Assembly (NCBI GenBank): GCA_965209025.1
Contig: OZ242375.1
Coordinates: forward strand, 1,426,001 to 1,490,000
Reading direction: 5' to 3'
DNA: 64,000 nt
From: Bin76 sp965209025
Lineage (GTDB): Bacteria > Actinomycetota > Acidimicrobiia > Spongiisociales > ZC4RG35
Made by a program: the position numbers and the translations under genes. Numbering within the stretch: position 1 is the stretch's first letter; every line of letters begins with the position of its first letter. The notes under the pieces were generated by a model. That model was not told the origin of the DNA, made no database searches, and was given only the letters and a program-made list of their open reading frames with translations. Below are positions 9,036 to 17,655 of this stretch, one piece after another.

Positions 9036-10148
9036 TCATTCCTCCGACGACCCCAGCGCCTCCCAGACCGTCCTCATGTCGACCAGCCCGCAGTAGAAGC
9101 CGTCTTCGGCCACCACCGCCGCCGCGAAGCGGGCGCCGACCATGGCGTCCAACGCCTGCCGCAGGGTGGAGTTCCGGCGGATCGGGGCGGAGAAGGGGCG
9201 GGCCGCCAACTCCTCGAGGGAGGAGACCCCATCCAGTTCGGAGACGGGCGCCCAGCCCCGGATCATCCCATCGGAGAGCAGGCCCACCCAGTCGGTCCCC
9301 TCCCTGCGGGCCGCGTCCCGGGCCGCCGTGGGAGTGGAGGAGACCTCCAGCACGGGACCCCACCTGAGGGTCAGCCCCGCCACCTTCCTCAGCGCCAACT
9401 GCTGGAGGTTCCGCTCCGCTCCGATGAAGTCCTCCACGAAGCGGTTGGCGGGACGGCTCAGGATCTCACGCGGGGACCCCACCTGCTCCAACACTCCGCC
9501 TTCGTTGAGTATGACGATCCGATCGCCCAACTTGATGGCCTCCTCTATGTCGTGGGTGACGAACACGATGGTCTTCCGCAGCCGTTTCTGGAGGTCCAGG
9601 AGTTCGTCCTGCAGCCGGTGGCGAACGATGGGGTCCACCGCCCCGAACGGCTCGTCCATGAGCAGCACCGGCGGGTCGGCGGCCAAGGCGCGGGCCACTC
9701 CCACCCGCTGCTGCTGGCCCCCCGACAGGGCTGCCGGATAGCGACCCAGCATCGACTCTTCCAATCCGACCAATCGAGCCAACTCGGTCACCCGCTCGGC
9801 GGTCCGCTCCGGCGACCACCCCAGCAACTCGGGGACCGTGGCGATGTTGCGGCCCACCGTCCAGTGCGGGAACAGCCCGACTTGCTGGATCACGTACCCG
9901 ATCGAGCGCCGCAGCAGGTGAGCCTCCCCCTCCCCGATGGGCGCGCCGTCCACCTCGATTGACCCGGAGGTGGGCTCCACCAGCCGGTTGATCATCTTCA
10001 GGACGGTGGTCTTCCCACATCCCGACGGCCCCACCAGCACCACAACCTCCCCCCTGGCTATCTCCAGGGTGAGGGAACCCACCGCCGGCCGGGAGGAATC
10101 ACCGTAGGTCTTGGAGACGTCTTTCAGGGCGATCATGGGTCGGCTCAT
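9036..10148 (-). CDS. Osmoprotectant ABC transporter ATP-binding protein with CBS domains
   Basis: A 370-residue ATPase of the OpuAA/ProV type. It has Walker A GPSGCGKT at residues 40-47, Q-loop region YVIQQVGLFPHW, signature LSGGQQQRVGVARAL, Walker B VLLMDEPFGAVD and H-loop FVTHDIEEA. Residues from about 245 to the end look like a tandem CBS module, which in this family senses ionic strength and gates transport. ATG 10148 (MSRPMIALKDVSKTYG) is chosen because an extension of the frame upstream gives no conserved sequence and runs toward the divergent nitroreductase gene. Confidence 0.9.
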   Translation of the reverse strand: MSRPMIALKDVSKTYGDSSRPAVGSLTLEIARGEVVVLVGPSGCGKTTVLKMINRLVEPTSGSIEVDGAPIGEGEAHLLRRSIGYVIQQVGLFPHWTVGRNIATVPELLGWSPERTAERVTELARLVGLEESMLGRYPAALSGGQQQRVGVARALAADPPVLLMDEPFGAVDPIVRHRLQDELLDLQKRLRKTIVFVTHDIEEAIKLGDRIVILNEGGVLEQVGSPREILSRPANRFVEDFIGAERNLQQLALRKVAGLTLRWGPVLEVSSTPTAARDAARREGTDWVGLLSDGMIRGWAPVSELDGVSSLEELAARPFSAPIRRNSTLRQALDAMVGARFAAAVVAEDGFYCGLVDMRTVWEALGSSEE

Positions 10149-10273
10149 TGTGACATCAGAGTATTCCCTCGGTCGCCGGTGGGAAGAAACCGGAGGCCGG
10201 TATCGTCGTGACCGAGCCCGGCAAGCAGGGTTCGTCAACCGACCACACGCGGCCACCCGGAAAGAAGGCAGCC

Positions 10274-10864
10274 ATGGAGTTCAGCGAGGCGATCCGGCGG
10301 AGACGGATGGTGCGAAACTACCGGCCTCTGGCGGTCTCACCCGAGGCGGTGGAACGGATCGTGTCCGCCGGGCTGTCCGCTCCCTCGGCGGGCTACTCAC
10401 AGGGACAGTCACTGGTGGTGGTGACAGACGCACGGACCCGGACGCAGATCGCCCGGTTGGCAGGGGAGCCCGGCTACTCAGAACGCGGCTTCGACCCCTG
10501 GGTTTCCGGCGCTCCCGTGCACATAGTGGTGTGCGTCTCCGCCGACGCCTATCACCGTCGCTATCAGGCGCCGGACAAGGGGGCCGCCGACGCCTGGCCG
10601 GTCCCCTACTGGTGGGTGGACGGCGGCGCCGCGTTGATGGCCGTCCTGCTGGCGGCGGTGGACGAGGGCCTGGCCGCGGGATTCCTGGGGGCCCACGCCA
10701 TTCCGGGACTGGCGCGGTTGCTGGGGATTCCCGAGAACACCGCTCCCCTGGGGGTGGTGACCATCGGCCACCCCGCCCCCGACCGCCGCTCCGGTTCCCT
10801 GGATCGGGGAAGGCGACCCCGATCGGAGACCGTCCACCACCAGCGCTGGGGTGGCGACGCCTGA
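10274..10864 (+). CDS. Nitroreductase family protein
   Basis: An FMN-type nitroreductase-fold protein of 196 residues. The N-terminal EAIRRRRMVRNYRPLAVSPE is the classic flavin-phosphate binding segment. Later GLAAGFLGAHAIPGLARLLGIP followed by LGVVTIGHP matches the family, and a basic C-terminus ends HHQRWGGDA. The ATG at 10274 has a Shine-Dalgarno-like AGAAGG six bases upstream; a GTG at 10208 would add 22 unconserved residues. The gene is divergent from the osmoprotectant operon. The substrate is unknown: in actinobacteria such proteins act on nitro compounds, quinones or F420-linked substrates. Confidence 0.82.
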   Translation: MEFSEAIRRRRMVRNYRPLAVSPEAVERIVSAGLSAPSAGYSQGQSLVVVTDARTRTQIARLAGEPGYSERGFDPWVSGAPVHIVVCVSADAYHRRYQAPDKGAADAWPVPYWWVDGGAALMAVLLAAVDEGLAAGFLGAHAIPGLARLLGIPENTAPLGVVTIGHPAPDRRSGSLDRGRRPRSETVHHQRWGGDA

Positions 10865-10894
10865 ACCCCGACCGGCCTCAACTAGCCTGGATAG

Positions 10895-11818
10895 ATGCTT
10901 CGCAGGGGGCTGATGGCCGGACTGGTTCTGATTGCGGCCTGCGTACCGGCGGAGGCGCCCACCTCCACCACCGCCGCCGCGCCGGTATCCGTGACGCCTG
11001 CCCCAACCTCCACCACCGCCCCCTCCACCACCACCACTACCACCATTCCGGCTCCGGTGCTCACCACCTCCACAACCCGGATGTCAGAAACCCCCGATCC
11101 CCGGCCCATCCCTCCCTGCCTCACCCCCGAGCCCCCTTTCGGAGATGAAGGAGAGATCGGCAGCTACAGCCCGACCGGGTCGGACTCGGCGATCCTGGTC
11201 TCCATCGACTGGCAGTCCTGGGGCGAGTGCGATCGCTTCGTGCTCTCCATGGCCAGCCCGGAGGGAGCGCCCACCCTGGTGCCACCCCCCGCATTGCTGA
11301 CCTCCTTAGCCGAGCGCGGGGTGGTCCGTCTGCAACTCGGTGAGGGGGATGAGACCTCGGCGGTCTCCTACCAGTTGGTGAACACGCCGCTGGTCGACCG
11401 CATCTACGTGGTGAAGGCGCCCGACGCAGGACTGATCGTGGACCTTCACGTCTCCGAGCCGGTTTCGGCCAGGATGATTCCCAGTTCCGCTCCTGCCACC
11501 CTGACACTCGATCTCCGGTCCGGGAACATCCCGTTCTCCCGCAAGCCGGTGGTCGGCTCCTCGGCGGTCCTGTTCCTGCCGTCGGGTCGGGAGGAGATCC
11601 ACTATCCCTTCACGGTGAACGGGTATCTGCGTCCGGGGATCGATGAGTCGGTGGCCACCCTCACCGGCCCGGACGGCACGGTGACCGAGGCCCGGTTCCC
11701 CCTGGCGGGCACCGACGACCTGTGGTCTAGTTTCGTGGCGGTCTTCCTGGAGGGTCCGGCCGGATGGGCCACCCTGCAGGTGGAGGACGCCCAGGCCCGG
11801 GTGTTCTTCGAGAACTGA
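10895..11818 (+). CDS. Secreted lipoprotein with Thr-rich linker and AMIN/Gmad2-like domains
   Basis: A 307-residue predicted lipoprotein: MLRRGLMAGLVLIAAC gives a lipobox with C16. A low-complexity Thr/Pro/Ala linker (residues about 22-62) follows, as in cell-wall-spanning proteins. Residues about 130-210 resemble an AMIN-like beta domain (VRLQLGEGDETSAVSY, then APATLTLDLRSG). The last 100 residues resemble a Gmad2 immunoglobulin-like domain (PFTVNGYLRPG, then TVTEARFPLAG and TLQVEDAQARVF). Both domain calls are by eye and moderate. An envelope or peptidoglycan-binding role is likely. It is convergent with rimM. Confidence 0.65.
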   Translation: MLRRGLMAGLVLIAACVPAEAPTSTTAAAPVSVTPAPTSTTAPSTTTTTTIPAPVLTTSTTRMSETPDPRPIPPCLTPEPPFGDEGEIGSYSPTGSDSAILVSIDWQSWGECDRFVLSMASPEGAPTLVPPPALLTSLAERGVVRLQLGEGDETSAVSYQLVNTPLVDRIYVVKAPDAGLIVDLHVSEPVSARMIPSSAPATLTLDLRSGNIPFSRKPVVGSSAVLFLPSGREEIHYPFTVNGYLRPGIDESVATLTGPDGTVTEARFPLAGTDDLWSSFVAVFLEGPAGWATLQVEDAQARVFFEN

Positions 11819-11902
11819 GGCATCCCCTTCAAGGGGCAGGACCGGTCGGCCGGCGGGCCCGCTGACCAGGGGGAGGGCCGAGACCCCGGGGCCGACGACC
11901 CG

Positions 11903-12385
11903 CTAGAGCAACCCGGGAAGGTCGACGAGGGTGAGATACCCGTCGGGAAGATTCACCGACGGCACGAGTTCGTCCACGAAGGGAACCTCCCGCAACCCGG
12001 ATGGGGTCTCGATCACCAGCCGACTCTGGGCCTCCGACCACTCCACTCCCCTCACCCTCCCCACCACATTCCCCCTCGCCGTCCTGACTTCCAGTCCCTC
12101 CAGTTCATCGGGCCAGAACTCCTCCGAGTCCAGCGGTCGACGCTGGCGCTCCTCGATGTAGAGTTCGGCGCCCCTCAACTCCTCGGCTGAGGTCCGGTCG
12201 GACACCTCCACGAATTTGACCAGCAGCCTCTCCAGGTGGATGCGGGTCCTCTCGACTTCCAGCGCTCCCCTTCCCGTCACCATGACCTTTGCCCCGGGCT
12301 CGAAGCGGCGGGGATCGTCGGTGTCCGGCCACACATAGACGGCGCCGTCCAATCCGTGCGGGCGCCCCACCCGCCCGACCGCCAC
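11903..12385 (-). CDS. rimM: 16S rRNA processing protein RimM
   Basis: Ribosome maturation factor for the 30S head, which binds S19. The protein is 160 residues from a GTG start, VAVGRVGRPHGLDGAV being the family's N-terminal signature. A C-terminal PRC-barrel follows (EFWPDELEGLEV, then VPFVDELVPSVNLPDGYL). The GTG lies five bases after the KH-protein stop, which sets this start; a longer reading would run back through that gene. It is the last gene of ffh-rpsP-khpA-rimM. trmD, which usually follows rimM, is absent and the next gene is convergent. Confidence 0.92.
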   Translation of the reverse strand: MAVGRVGRPHGLDGAVYVWPDTDDPRRFEPGAKVMVTGRGALEVERTRIHLERLLVKFVEVSDRTSAEELRGAELYIEERQRRPLDSEEFWPDELEGLEVRTARGNVVGRVRGVEWSEAQSRLVIETPSGLREVPFVDELVPSVNLPDGYLTLVDLPGLL

Positions 12386-12389
12386 CCCG

Positions 12390-12638
12390 TCAGTCGAGGA
12401 ATTCGATCTCGACGATCCAGTCATCGTCACAGACGAGTTGAGCCAGGGTTCGTATGGCATTGGCGGTCCTCCCCCGCCGGCCGATCAGCCGCCCCATGTC
12501 CTGTTTGGCGGCCCGGACCTCGGCCAGCACCCGCCTCGGCCGGTTCTTCACCATCGTCACCGTTACATCCGAGGGCCGCTCGACGATCTCCCTCACCAGG
12601 TATCCCACCAACCGTTCCACCCTCTCGGCGTCGCTCAT
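12390..12638 (-). CDS. khpA: KH-domain RNA-binding protein KhpA
   Basis: An 82-residue single-KH-domain protein with the GxxG-type RNA-binding loop in MGRLIGRRGRTANAIRTL. The start MSDAERVERLVGYL is preferred because GGGAG sits six bases upstream. The ATG two codons earlier (MGMSD) would place the ribosome site too close. A KH protein between rpsP and rimM is the usual arrangement in Gram-positive bacteria, where KhpA pairs with KhpB/Jag to bind small RNAs. Confidence 0.9.
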   Translation of the reverse strand: MSDAERVERLVGYLVREIVERPSDVTVTMVKNRPRRVLAEVRAAKQDMGRLIGRRGRTANAIRTLAQLVCDDDWIVEIEFLD

Positions 12639-12649
12639 ACCCATCTCCC

Positions 12650-13015
12650 TCAGGATGCCGGGGTCTCGGCGGCGGCCACCGCCTTCTCACCGGAAGCGGG
12701 ACCCGGATCCGGCGCGGCGGCCGACGTCTCGTCGCTGACTCGATGCGCCTTGCCCGCTATCACCCGGTAACGGGTCCAGGCGCCCGAGATCTCCATCAGC
12801 TTGCGGACGCGGTCGGAGGGCCGGGCCCCCTTCACCAGCCAGTCGACCGCCCGGTCGTTTTCGATCTCTATCAACGACGGTTCAGCCAGGGGGTCGTAAC
12901 GGCCGATCTGTTCTATGTACCGCCCGTCGCGGGGCTTCCTCCCATCGATCACCACCACCCGGTAGCTGGGCGTCTTCTTCTTCCCCATCCTCATGAGACG
13001 GATGCGTACCGCCAT
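12650..13015 (-). CDS. rpsP: 30S ribosomal protein S16
   Basis: A structural protein of the small subunit. The first 80 residues are typical S16 (MAVRIRLMRMGKKKTPSYRV, then YDPLAEPSLIEI). An Ala/Pro-rich tail (ASGEKAVAAAETPAS) lengthens it to 121 residues, as often in actinobacteria. I chose ATG 13015 over the ATG two codons upstream because MAVRIRL is the conserved N-terminus and an AGAGGTGA ribosome site is well spaced from it. It follows ffh directly. Confidence 0.94.
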   Translation of the reverse strand: MAVRIRLMRMGKKKTPSYRVVVIDGRKPRDGRYIEQIGRYDPLAEPSLIEIENDRAVDWLVKGARPSDRVRKLMEISGAWTRYRVIAGKAHRVSDETSAAAPDPGPASGEKAVAAAETPAS

Positions 13016-13021
13016 GTTCAT

Positions 13022-14377
13022 TCACCTCTTGCGTCGTCGTCGGGTCCTGGCCGGCTGGAGAAGCCCTTCCATTCCCATTCCGGGGAACTTCCCTCTGCCG
13101 GACAGCATGTTCATCATTTTCTGGGTATCGGCGAACCTCTTCAGCAACCGGTTCACCGCGGTAACGGTGGTGCCCGACCCCGTAGCGATCCGACGCCGAC
13201 GGCTGCCGGTTATCAACTTGGGATTGCGCCGTTCCTCGGGGGTCATCGAGTGGATGATCCCCACGGTGCGCCGCATTTCGTCATCGCTCAATCCGGCGAT
13301 GCCTGTTCGGGCCCCACCGGGCATCATAGCAAGAACCGCGTCCAATCCCCCCATCCGACGCAGGCTGTGAAGTTGCTCCAGGAAGTCGTCGAGGCCGAGA
13401 CTCTGCGAGGTGGCGGCGCGGACGAACTTCTCCGCATCCGCCCGAGGGGTCACGGCTTCGGCCTTCTCTATCAGGGTGAGCACGTCTCCCATCCCCAGGA
13501 TCCGGGACGCCATGCGGTCGGGATGGAACACCGAGAGGGCCGCCAACTCCTCGCCCTCCCCCACCAGCTTGACCTTCTGCCCGGTGGCCTCGGAGACCGA
13601 GATGGCCGCCCCGCCCCGGGCGTCTCCATCCAGTTTGGAGAGGACGATCCCGGTCAGATCCACCCGCTCCGCAAACCCCTGCGCCACCGTGACCGCGTCC
13701 TGGCCGGTCATGGCGTCCACCACCAGCAGCGTCTCCTGGGGCCGAGCGATTTCCGACATGGCGGCCAACTCGTTCATCAGCCGTTGATCGATCTGCAGCC
13801 GACCGGCGGTGTCGATCACCACTGCGTCGTTGCCCCGACCCCGAGCGTGTCGCAGGCCCGCCCGCACCACCCGCTGCGGACTGGACGCCTCCGGCTCGCG
13901 ATAGACGGCCACCCCCGCCCTCTCACCGAGGGTGACCAGTTGCTCCACCGCGGCAGGGCGCTGCAGGTCCGCGGCCACCAGGAGGGGGCGCTTGCCGTAG
14001 TTCTCCCGCAGGTGGAGCGCCAGCTTGGCGGCTGTGGTGGTCTTGCCCGATCCCTGGAGGCCTACCACCATCACGGTGAGCGGCGACCCCTTCACCACCA
14101 GGGGCGCGGGCTCCTCGCCCAGGGTTTTGACCAACTCCGAGTGGACGATCTTGATCACCTGCTGGCCGGGGGTGAGGCTCTTCGAGACCTCGGCGCCCCG
14201 GCCTCTCCGGCCGATCCGTTCGCAGAGACTGTTGACCACCTGGATGTTGACGTCCGCTTCCAACAGGGCCAGACGCACCTCCCGGAGGGCCGATCGCAGG
14301 TCCGCCTGCGAGAGCCGGCCCTTTCCCTTTAGGCGGGTGAAGATAGACGAGAATCTCTCGGTGAGTGACTCGAACAT
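13022..14377 (-). CDS. ffh: Signal recognition particle protein Ffh (SRP54)
   Basis: The GTPase that delivers signal-sequence-bearing ribosomes to FtsY at the membrane. The protein is 451 residues. It has an N-domain (MFESLTERFSSIFTRLKGKG) and a G-domain with VGLQGSGKTTTAAKLA, DTAGRLQID and TGIVLSKLDGDARGGAA. The Met-rich M-domain includes RRMGGLDAVLAMMPGG, RRRIATGSGTT and TQKMMNMLSGRGKFPGMG. ATG 14377 is chosen because MFESL is the conserved N-terminus; the 19 codons upstream are unconserved. It heads the ffh-rpsP-khpA-rimM run. The 4.5S RNA partner is not in the window. Confidence 0.95.
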   Translation of the reverse strand: MFESLTERFSSIFTRLKGKGRLSQADLRSALREVRLALLEADVNIQVVNSLCERIGRRGRGAEVSKSLTPGQQVIKIVHSELVKTLGEEPAPLVVKGSPLTVMVVGLQGSGKTTTAAKLALHLRENYGKRPLLVAADLQRPAAVEQLVTLGERAGVAVYREPEASSPQRVVRAGLRHARGRGNDAVVIDTAGRLQIDQRLMNELAAMSEIARPQETLLVVDAMTGQDAVTVAQGFAERVDLTGIVLSKLDGDARGGAAISVSEATGQKVKLVGEGEELAALSVFHPDRMASRILGMGDVLTLIEKAEAVTPRADAEKFVRAATSQSLGLDDFLEQLHSLRRMGGLDAVLAMMPGGARTGIAGLSDDEMRRTVGIIHSMTPEERRNPKLITGSRRRRIATGSGTTVTAVNRLLKRFADTQKMMNMLSGRGKFPGMGMEGLLQPARTRRRRKR

Positions 14378-14476
14378 CACGTCCTCGGTTCGGGCGTCGG
14401 CGGAGTGGCGCGGAGTTCGGCTTCCGTGCTCCACCTGCCGACGGAGTAGCCTGGGAATCGTCCGTCAAGGAGCGAC

Positions 14477-15268
14477 ATGGAACGCCAATTACCAACCATC
14501 GGCATTCAGCGTACAGGAGATGTGCTGACAGCCGTCATAGATAACCCCCGTTCTCCCCTCAACACCGTGGACGGCCAACTCCACGAGGATCTCACCGCCC
14601 TGTTCAGGATGCTGAAGCGAGAGGACGAGGCGCGGGTGGCGATCCTCACCGGAAGCGGACGGGCGTTCTCGGCCGGCGGGGACTTCGGCTGGTTCCCGAC
14701 TCTGAGGGACACCGAGACCCTCGATCACCTCCGCCGGGACGCCAAACAGCTCATCTGGGACCTGGTGGACATAGAGATCCCGATCATCGCCGCCGTGAAC
14801 GGGCCGGCGGTGGGCCTGGGCGCCTCCATAGCCCTGCTGTGCGATGTGATCTTCATGTCAGCCGACGCCGTCATCTCCGATCCCCACGTGCGGGTGGGAC
14901 TGGTGGCCGGAGACGGGGGCACCGCCATCTGGCCGCTTCTGGTGGGTCCCGCCCGCGCCAAGGAGTACCTGATGACCGGAGACCCCATCTCCGCCGAGGA
15001 GGCAGAGCGGATCGGGCTGGTGAACAGGGTGTTCCCTCCCGAGGAGCTTCTCCCCGAGGCCACCGCCTTCGCGGAACGGCTGGCCCGGGGCGCTCCCCTT
15101 GCCATCCGCTTCACCAAGATGGCCGTCAACAAGCTGATCAAGGACGCGCTGAACGTGGCCTTCGACTCGGCGGGGGGATGGGAGCTTTTGACCTTCCTGT
15201 CCGACGACCACGACGAAGCGCTCCAGGCCATCGCCGAGCGCCGACCCCCCGAGTTCCAGGGCCGCTGA
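14477..15268 (+). CDS. Enoyl-CoA hydratase/isomerase family protein
   Basis: A crotonase-fold protein of 263 residues. The oxyanion-hole segments are GRAFSAGGDFGWF and AAVNGPAVGLGASIALLCDV, and ISDPHVRVGLVAGDGG is the usual active-site region with Asp in place of the common second Glu. An AAGGAG ribosome site precedes ATG 14477. Hydratase, isomerase or another crotonase activity cannot be separated from sequence alone. It is divergent from ffh and followed by a good hairpin. Confidence 0.85.
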   Translation: MERQLPTIGIQRTGDVLTAVIDNPRSPLNTVDGQLHEDLTALFRMLKREDEARVAILTGSGRAFSAGGDFGWFPTLRDTETLDHLRRDAKQLIWDLVDIEIPIIAAVNGPAVGLGASIALLCDVIFMSADAVISDPHVRVGLVAGDGGTAIWPLLVGPARAKEYLMTGDPISAEEAERIGLVNRVFPPEELLPEATAFAERLARGAPLAIRFTKMAVNKLIKDALNVAFDSAGGWELLTFLSDDHDEALQAIAERRPPEFQGR

Positions 15269-15274
15269 CCGTTC

Positions 15275-15294
15275 GGCCCGGTCGTTCCCGGGCC
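15275..15294 (+). terminator. Hairpin after the enoyl-CoA hydratase gene
   Basis: A perfect 7-bp G/C stem (GGCCCGG / CCGGGCC) with a 6-base loop begins seven bases after the hydratase stop and is followed by TTAT. The run of T is weak, so it may be an intrinsic terminator of the G/C-rich actinobacterial kind or an mRNA 3'-end stabiliser. Confidence 0.5.
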
Positions 15295-15393
15295 TTATGG
15301 CGTGCGCCGATGTATAGTGATCTCATACTCCCCGCGGTGGGGGTGCAGTGCAGTGGAGTACTCGGGAGCCAGCCGGGAAAGGGGGCGACATAA

Positions 15394-15687
15394 ATGGCAA
15401 CAACCGTAGATACTCATAGAGAGGTGAAGAATCTCGTGGGCGCCGGGTTGGAAGAACCCCAAGCCGAGGCGGTGGTCGGCACTGTCATGGCAGCGCGTGC
15501 CGGACTGGCAACCAAGGCAGACCTGGATGTCCTACGGACGGAGTGGCGGGCGGATCTGAACCTTCTGCGGGCCGAAGTCCGAGCAGATATGAGAGAGTTG
15601 AAACTGGAGTTGATCAAGTGGCTGGGCGGCACGACCATTGCCATGGGCGGCATCGCGGTGGCGGCGTTGAGTCTGATCCTGGGCTAG
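15394..15687 (+). CDS. Small coiled-coil, tail-anchored protein (DUF1640/CCDC90-like)
   Basis: A 97-residue protein. The N-terminus (LVGAGLEEPQAEAVVGTVM) resembles the 'aGf.e.qAea' segment of DUF1640/CCDC90-like proteins. A heptad-rich helix follows (residues about 38-70, DLDVLRTEWRADLNLLRAEV), and a single C-terminal membrane helix ends GGIAVAALSLILG. An AAAGGGGGC ribosome site precedes the ATG. Function is unknown; such proteins are widespread in uncultured bacteria. It is the last gene before the accessory island. Confidence 0.65.
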   Translation: MATTVDTHREVKNLVGAGLEEPQAEAVVGTVMAARAGLATKADLDVLRTEWRADLNLLRAEVRADMRELKLELIKWLGGTTIAMGGIAVAALSLILG

Positions 15688-16065
15688 GGGTGTCACCCCG
15701 TCCCGGGGATAGAGACTCCGAATCCTCTCGCACGCCACCTCTTCTCACCCCCGACTCCATCTCGTAGCTCCAGGAAAGTCGCGAAAATCTCGGCCCCTAT
15801 TTTGGGAGCCCTCCCCCAACACCTTGTCAGCCTATATCACCCCAGGTCAGCGTCGTATCCGCCTATGTCAGTACCACATATAGTATCAGGGCGCTCGTTG
15901 CTCTGTTGTCGGTGTCCCCTTTTCCGTCCACTGGCTGATTGTCCTGCCCATCGGGCTTTTCATCTCTTACGAGACCACCCCTTTCTTCCAAGTCCTTCAC
16001 TAAAAGACAGGTAGAACTTGACCCAAATGGGCGAAGGGCTAACTTTGAAGTCATAGGAGGTGTAT
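15688..16065. other. Intergenic left margin of accessory island
   Basis: 378 bases with no convincing gene. A 63-codon minus-strand frame (16054-15863) directly downstream of the methyltransferase gene has no recognisable motif. The segment 15826-15892 is rich in TATGTCA/CTATAT-like short motifs with partial dyad symmetry. The A/T content rises here compared with the core genes to the left, which suggests this is where the island begins. Confidence 0.4.
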
Positions 16066-17655
16066 CTAGGCGGTCACTGACTTGAACAGCTCTCCTTGCA
16101 TGGGTTCGTCTCCGCTCTTCGGTTCCGGCAGCAGGTCTGCGAGTGCCGCCGCCGGAACTCTCCCCAGTTCCTTCGGCTCCAGCTTATGCAACCCTCCTCC
16201 ATACACTCTCCCTTCGCTTACCATTTCCTTCGAGCCTATTCCATTCAACAGCTCCCAGATCTGACGCTTCAACTGGGGGGCTTCCGCAATAGCCCGTTTA
16301 AGGGAGCCTTTGGGATACAGCATCAGATAGACATTGGCGGCGGTCGCCTCTGAGTGGTTCAGGATGAATCGAAATGGCCGACTGTCTTTCTTGTTGCTCC
16401 GTCCGAGATAAGTACAGAGGAAGGGCGCGGGTGGCCGACGCTCTTGAGAGTACCAAGGCGAGCGGTGTCGGCAGAGATAGCGGTCTGCGATGCCCAGTGC
16501 TTTACCTTCTTCAAAGTAGGCCCACAGGGTCGGGAAATGATCCTTGACTTTCTCCTCCGGCAATCCGCAGTCCACAAGAAATAGCTGGGGTTCCAGTACC
16601 GGATTGCCAGTTCCGTCCGCCATGATCTCGTTTTCAGGCAAATGTCTCGGGCTGGGCAGGATCGGTCGGAGAGCCTCGCCAGGCAGCCTCTTCTCTTTTA
16701 TGTCGTCCGATGACAAGATGAAGTACCCGTTGTTTCCGGTTGCCAGACCACGTTTGATCGTGAAGAAGTCTCCAAGCACCGGCGAGGACACCTCTACACG
16801 GCTATCCTCCATGGGGTACCGCGTCCACTTCGCGTCTCTGCGAAGCGTCTCGACAGGCACAGATCGGTCCAGTCGTGGCTGTAGCAATGAACCACCATAG
16901 GTCATGCGCACGTTGTGATCGATGGGTGGGTCCTCTTTGCTGAACCAAACAACCGATGAAGACACCAGAGCATCTCCAAACTGCACTTCGTTAGGGTCAA
17001 AGCGATGGATGTGTTCGAGGGTGACTTTTTCCAGAAGGTAGCGTTTCACGGACGCTCCGTAGTTGACGTCCATGAACTCGCTCGGTATCAGCCATCCCGC
17101 CAATCCACCCTCCCCCATCCATTGATGAGAAAGTCCCAGGAAGTAGCAATACAGGCCGGCAAGACCGTTCATGCTGATACCGCAAGCCTCGTGCATGAGG
17201 GCCTTGAGAAGTCGCTTCTTCCCGCGCTCAATGTGGTGGTGTCGCACGTAGGGCGGGTTGCAGATCAACAAATTGAACCTGCTCCCATGGGGAGGCGGAG
17301 GAGCCAAGGTAAAGTCCTCTAGGCGGAGGTCCAGGAGAGTGTCGTCCCACAGCATTGCGGCCGCGTCACCGTAATGAGGATCAACTTCATAGCCGACTGC
17401 ACGAGTCACAAAGTCCCATGGAAACACTCTTAGCAGCGCCGAGAAAAAAGAGCCGGTACCAATGGCTGGATCGATGAATCTAACCGCCGAAGTTTCGCCC
17501 AGTCGCTTTCTCGCGTACGCAAGGATCTCCCAGGCGAGCTTTGTGGGTGTGGCGAACTGCCCCATCCTATTACGCTCGGCCTGGTCTTTGGCCGCGTCAA
17601 GCTCCGCCTGAATCACGAGCCGACGCTCTTCCCTCTCTGCCATGGGGGTTGCCAT
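16066..17655 (-). CDS. DNA N6-adenine methyltransferase of a XamI-like R-M system
   Basis: A 529-residue modification enzyme. It has GQFATP near residue 32, SAM-binding motif I FIDPAIGTGSFFSALL from residue 60 and catalytic motif IV NPPY at residues 133-136 (LLICNPPYVRHH). The architecture matches Eco57I/TaqI-like and XamI methyltransferases, with a long target-recognition half. Its ATG directly follows the TAG of the endonuclease gene, so the pair is one transcript with the nuclease first. It should protect host DNA at the site cut by the neighbour. Confidence 0.85.
   Translation of the reverse strand: MATPMAEREERRLVIQAELDAAKDQAERNRMGQFATPTKLAWEILAYARKRLGETSAVRFIDPAIGTGSFFSALLRVFPWDFVTRAVGYEVDPHYGDAAAMLWDDTLLDLRLEDFTLAPPPPHGSRFNLLICNPPYVRHHHIERGKKRLLKALMHEACGISMNGLAGLYCYFLGLSHQWMGEGGLAGWLIPSEFMDVNYGASVKRYLLEKVTLEHIHRFDPNEVQFGDALVSSSVVWFSKEDPPIDHNVRMTYGGSLLQPRLDRSVPVETLRRDAKWTRYPMEDSRVEVSSPVLGDFFTIKRGLATGNNGYFILSSDDIKEKRLPGEALRPILPSPRHLPENEIMADGTGNPVLEPQLFLVDCGLPEEKVKDHFPTLWAYFEEGKALGIADRYLCRHRSPWYSQERRPPAPFLCTYLGRSNKKDSRPFRFILNHSEATAANVYLMLYPKGSLKRAIAEAPQLKRQIWELLNGIGSKEMVSEGRVYGGGLHKLEPKELGRVPAAALADLLPEPKSGDEPMQGELFKSVTA

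Noticed and set aside
12236..14332. A 698-codon plus-strand frame antisense to rimM, khpA, rpsP and ffh
   Set aside because: It is Pro/His/Arg-rich without any domain, and all four genes on the opposite strand are firmly identified. High GC makes such antisense frames common.
15863..16054. A 63-codon minus-strand frame just downstream of the XamI-like methyltransferase
   Set aside because: No ribosome site or motif. It could be a small protein but nothing supports it beyond an open frame.
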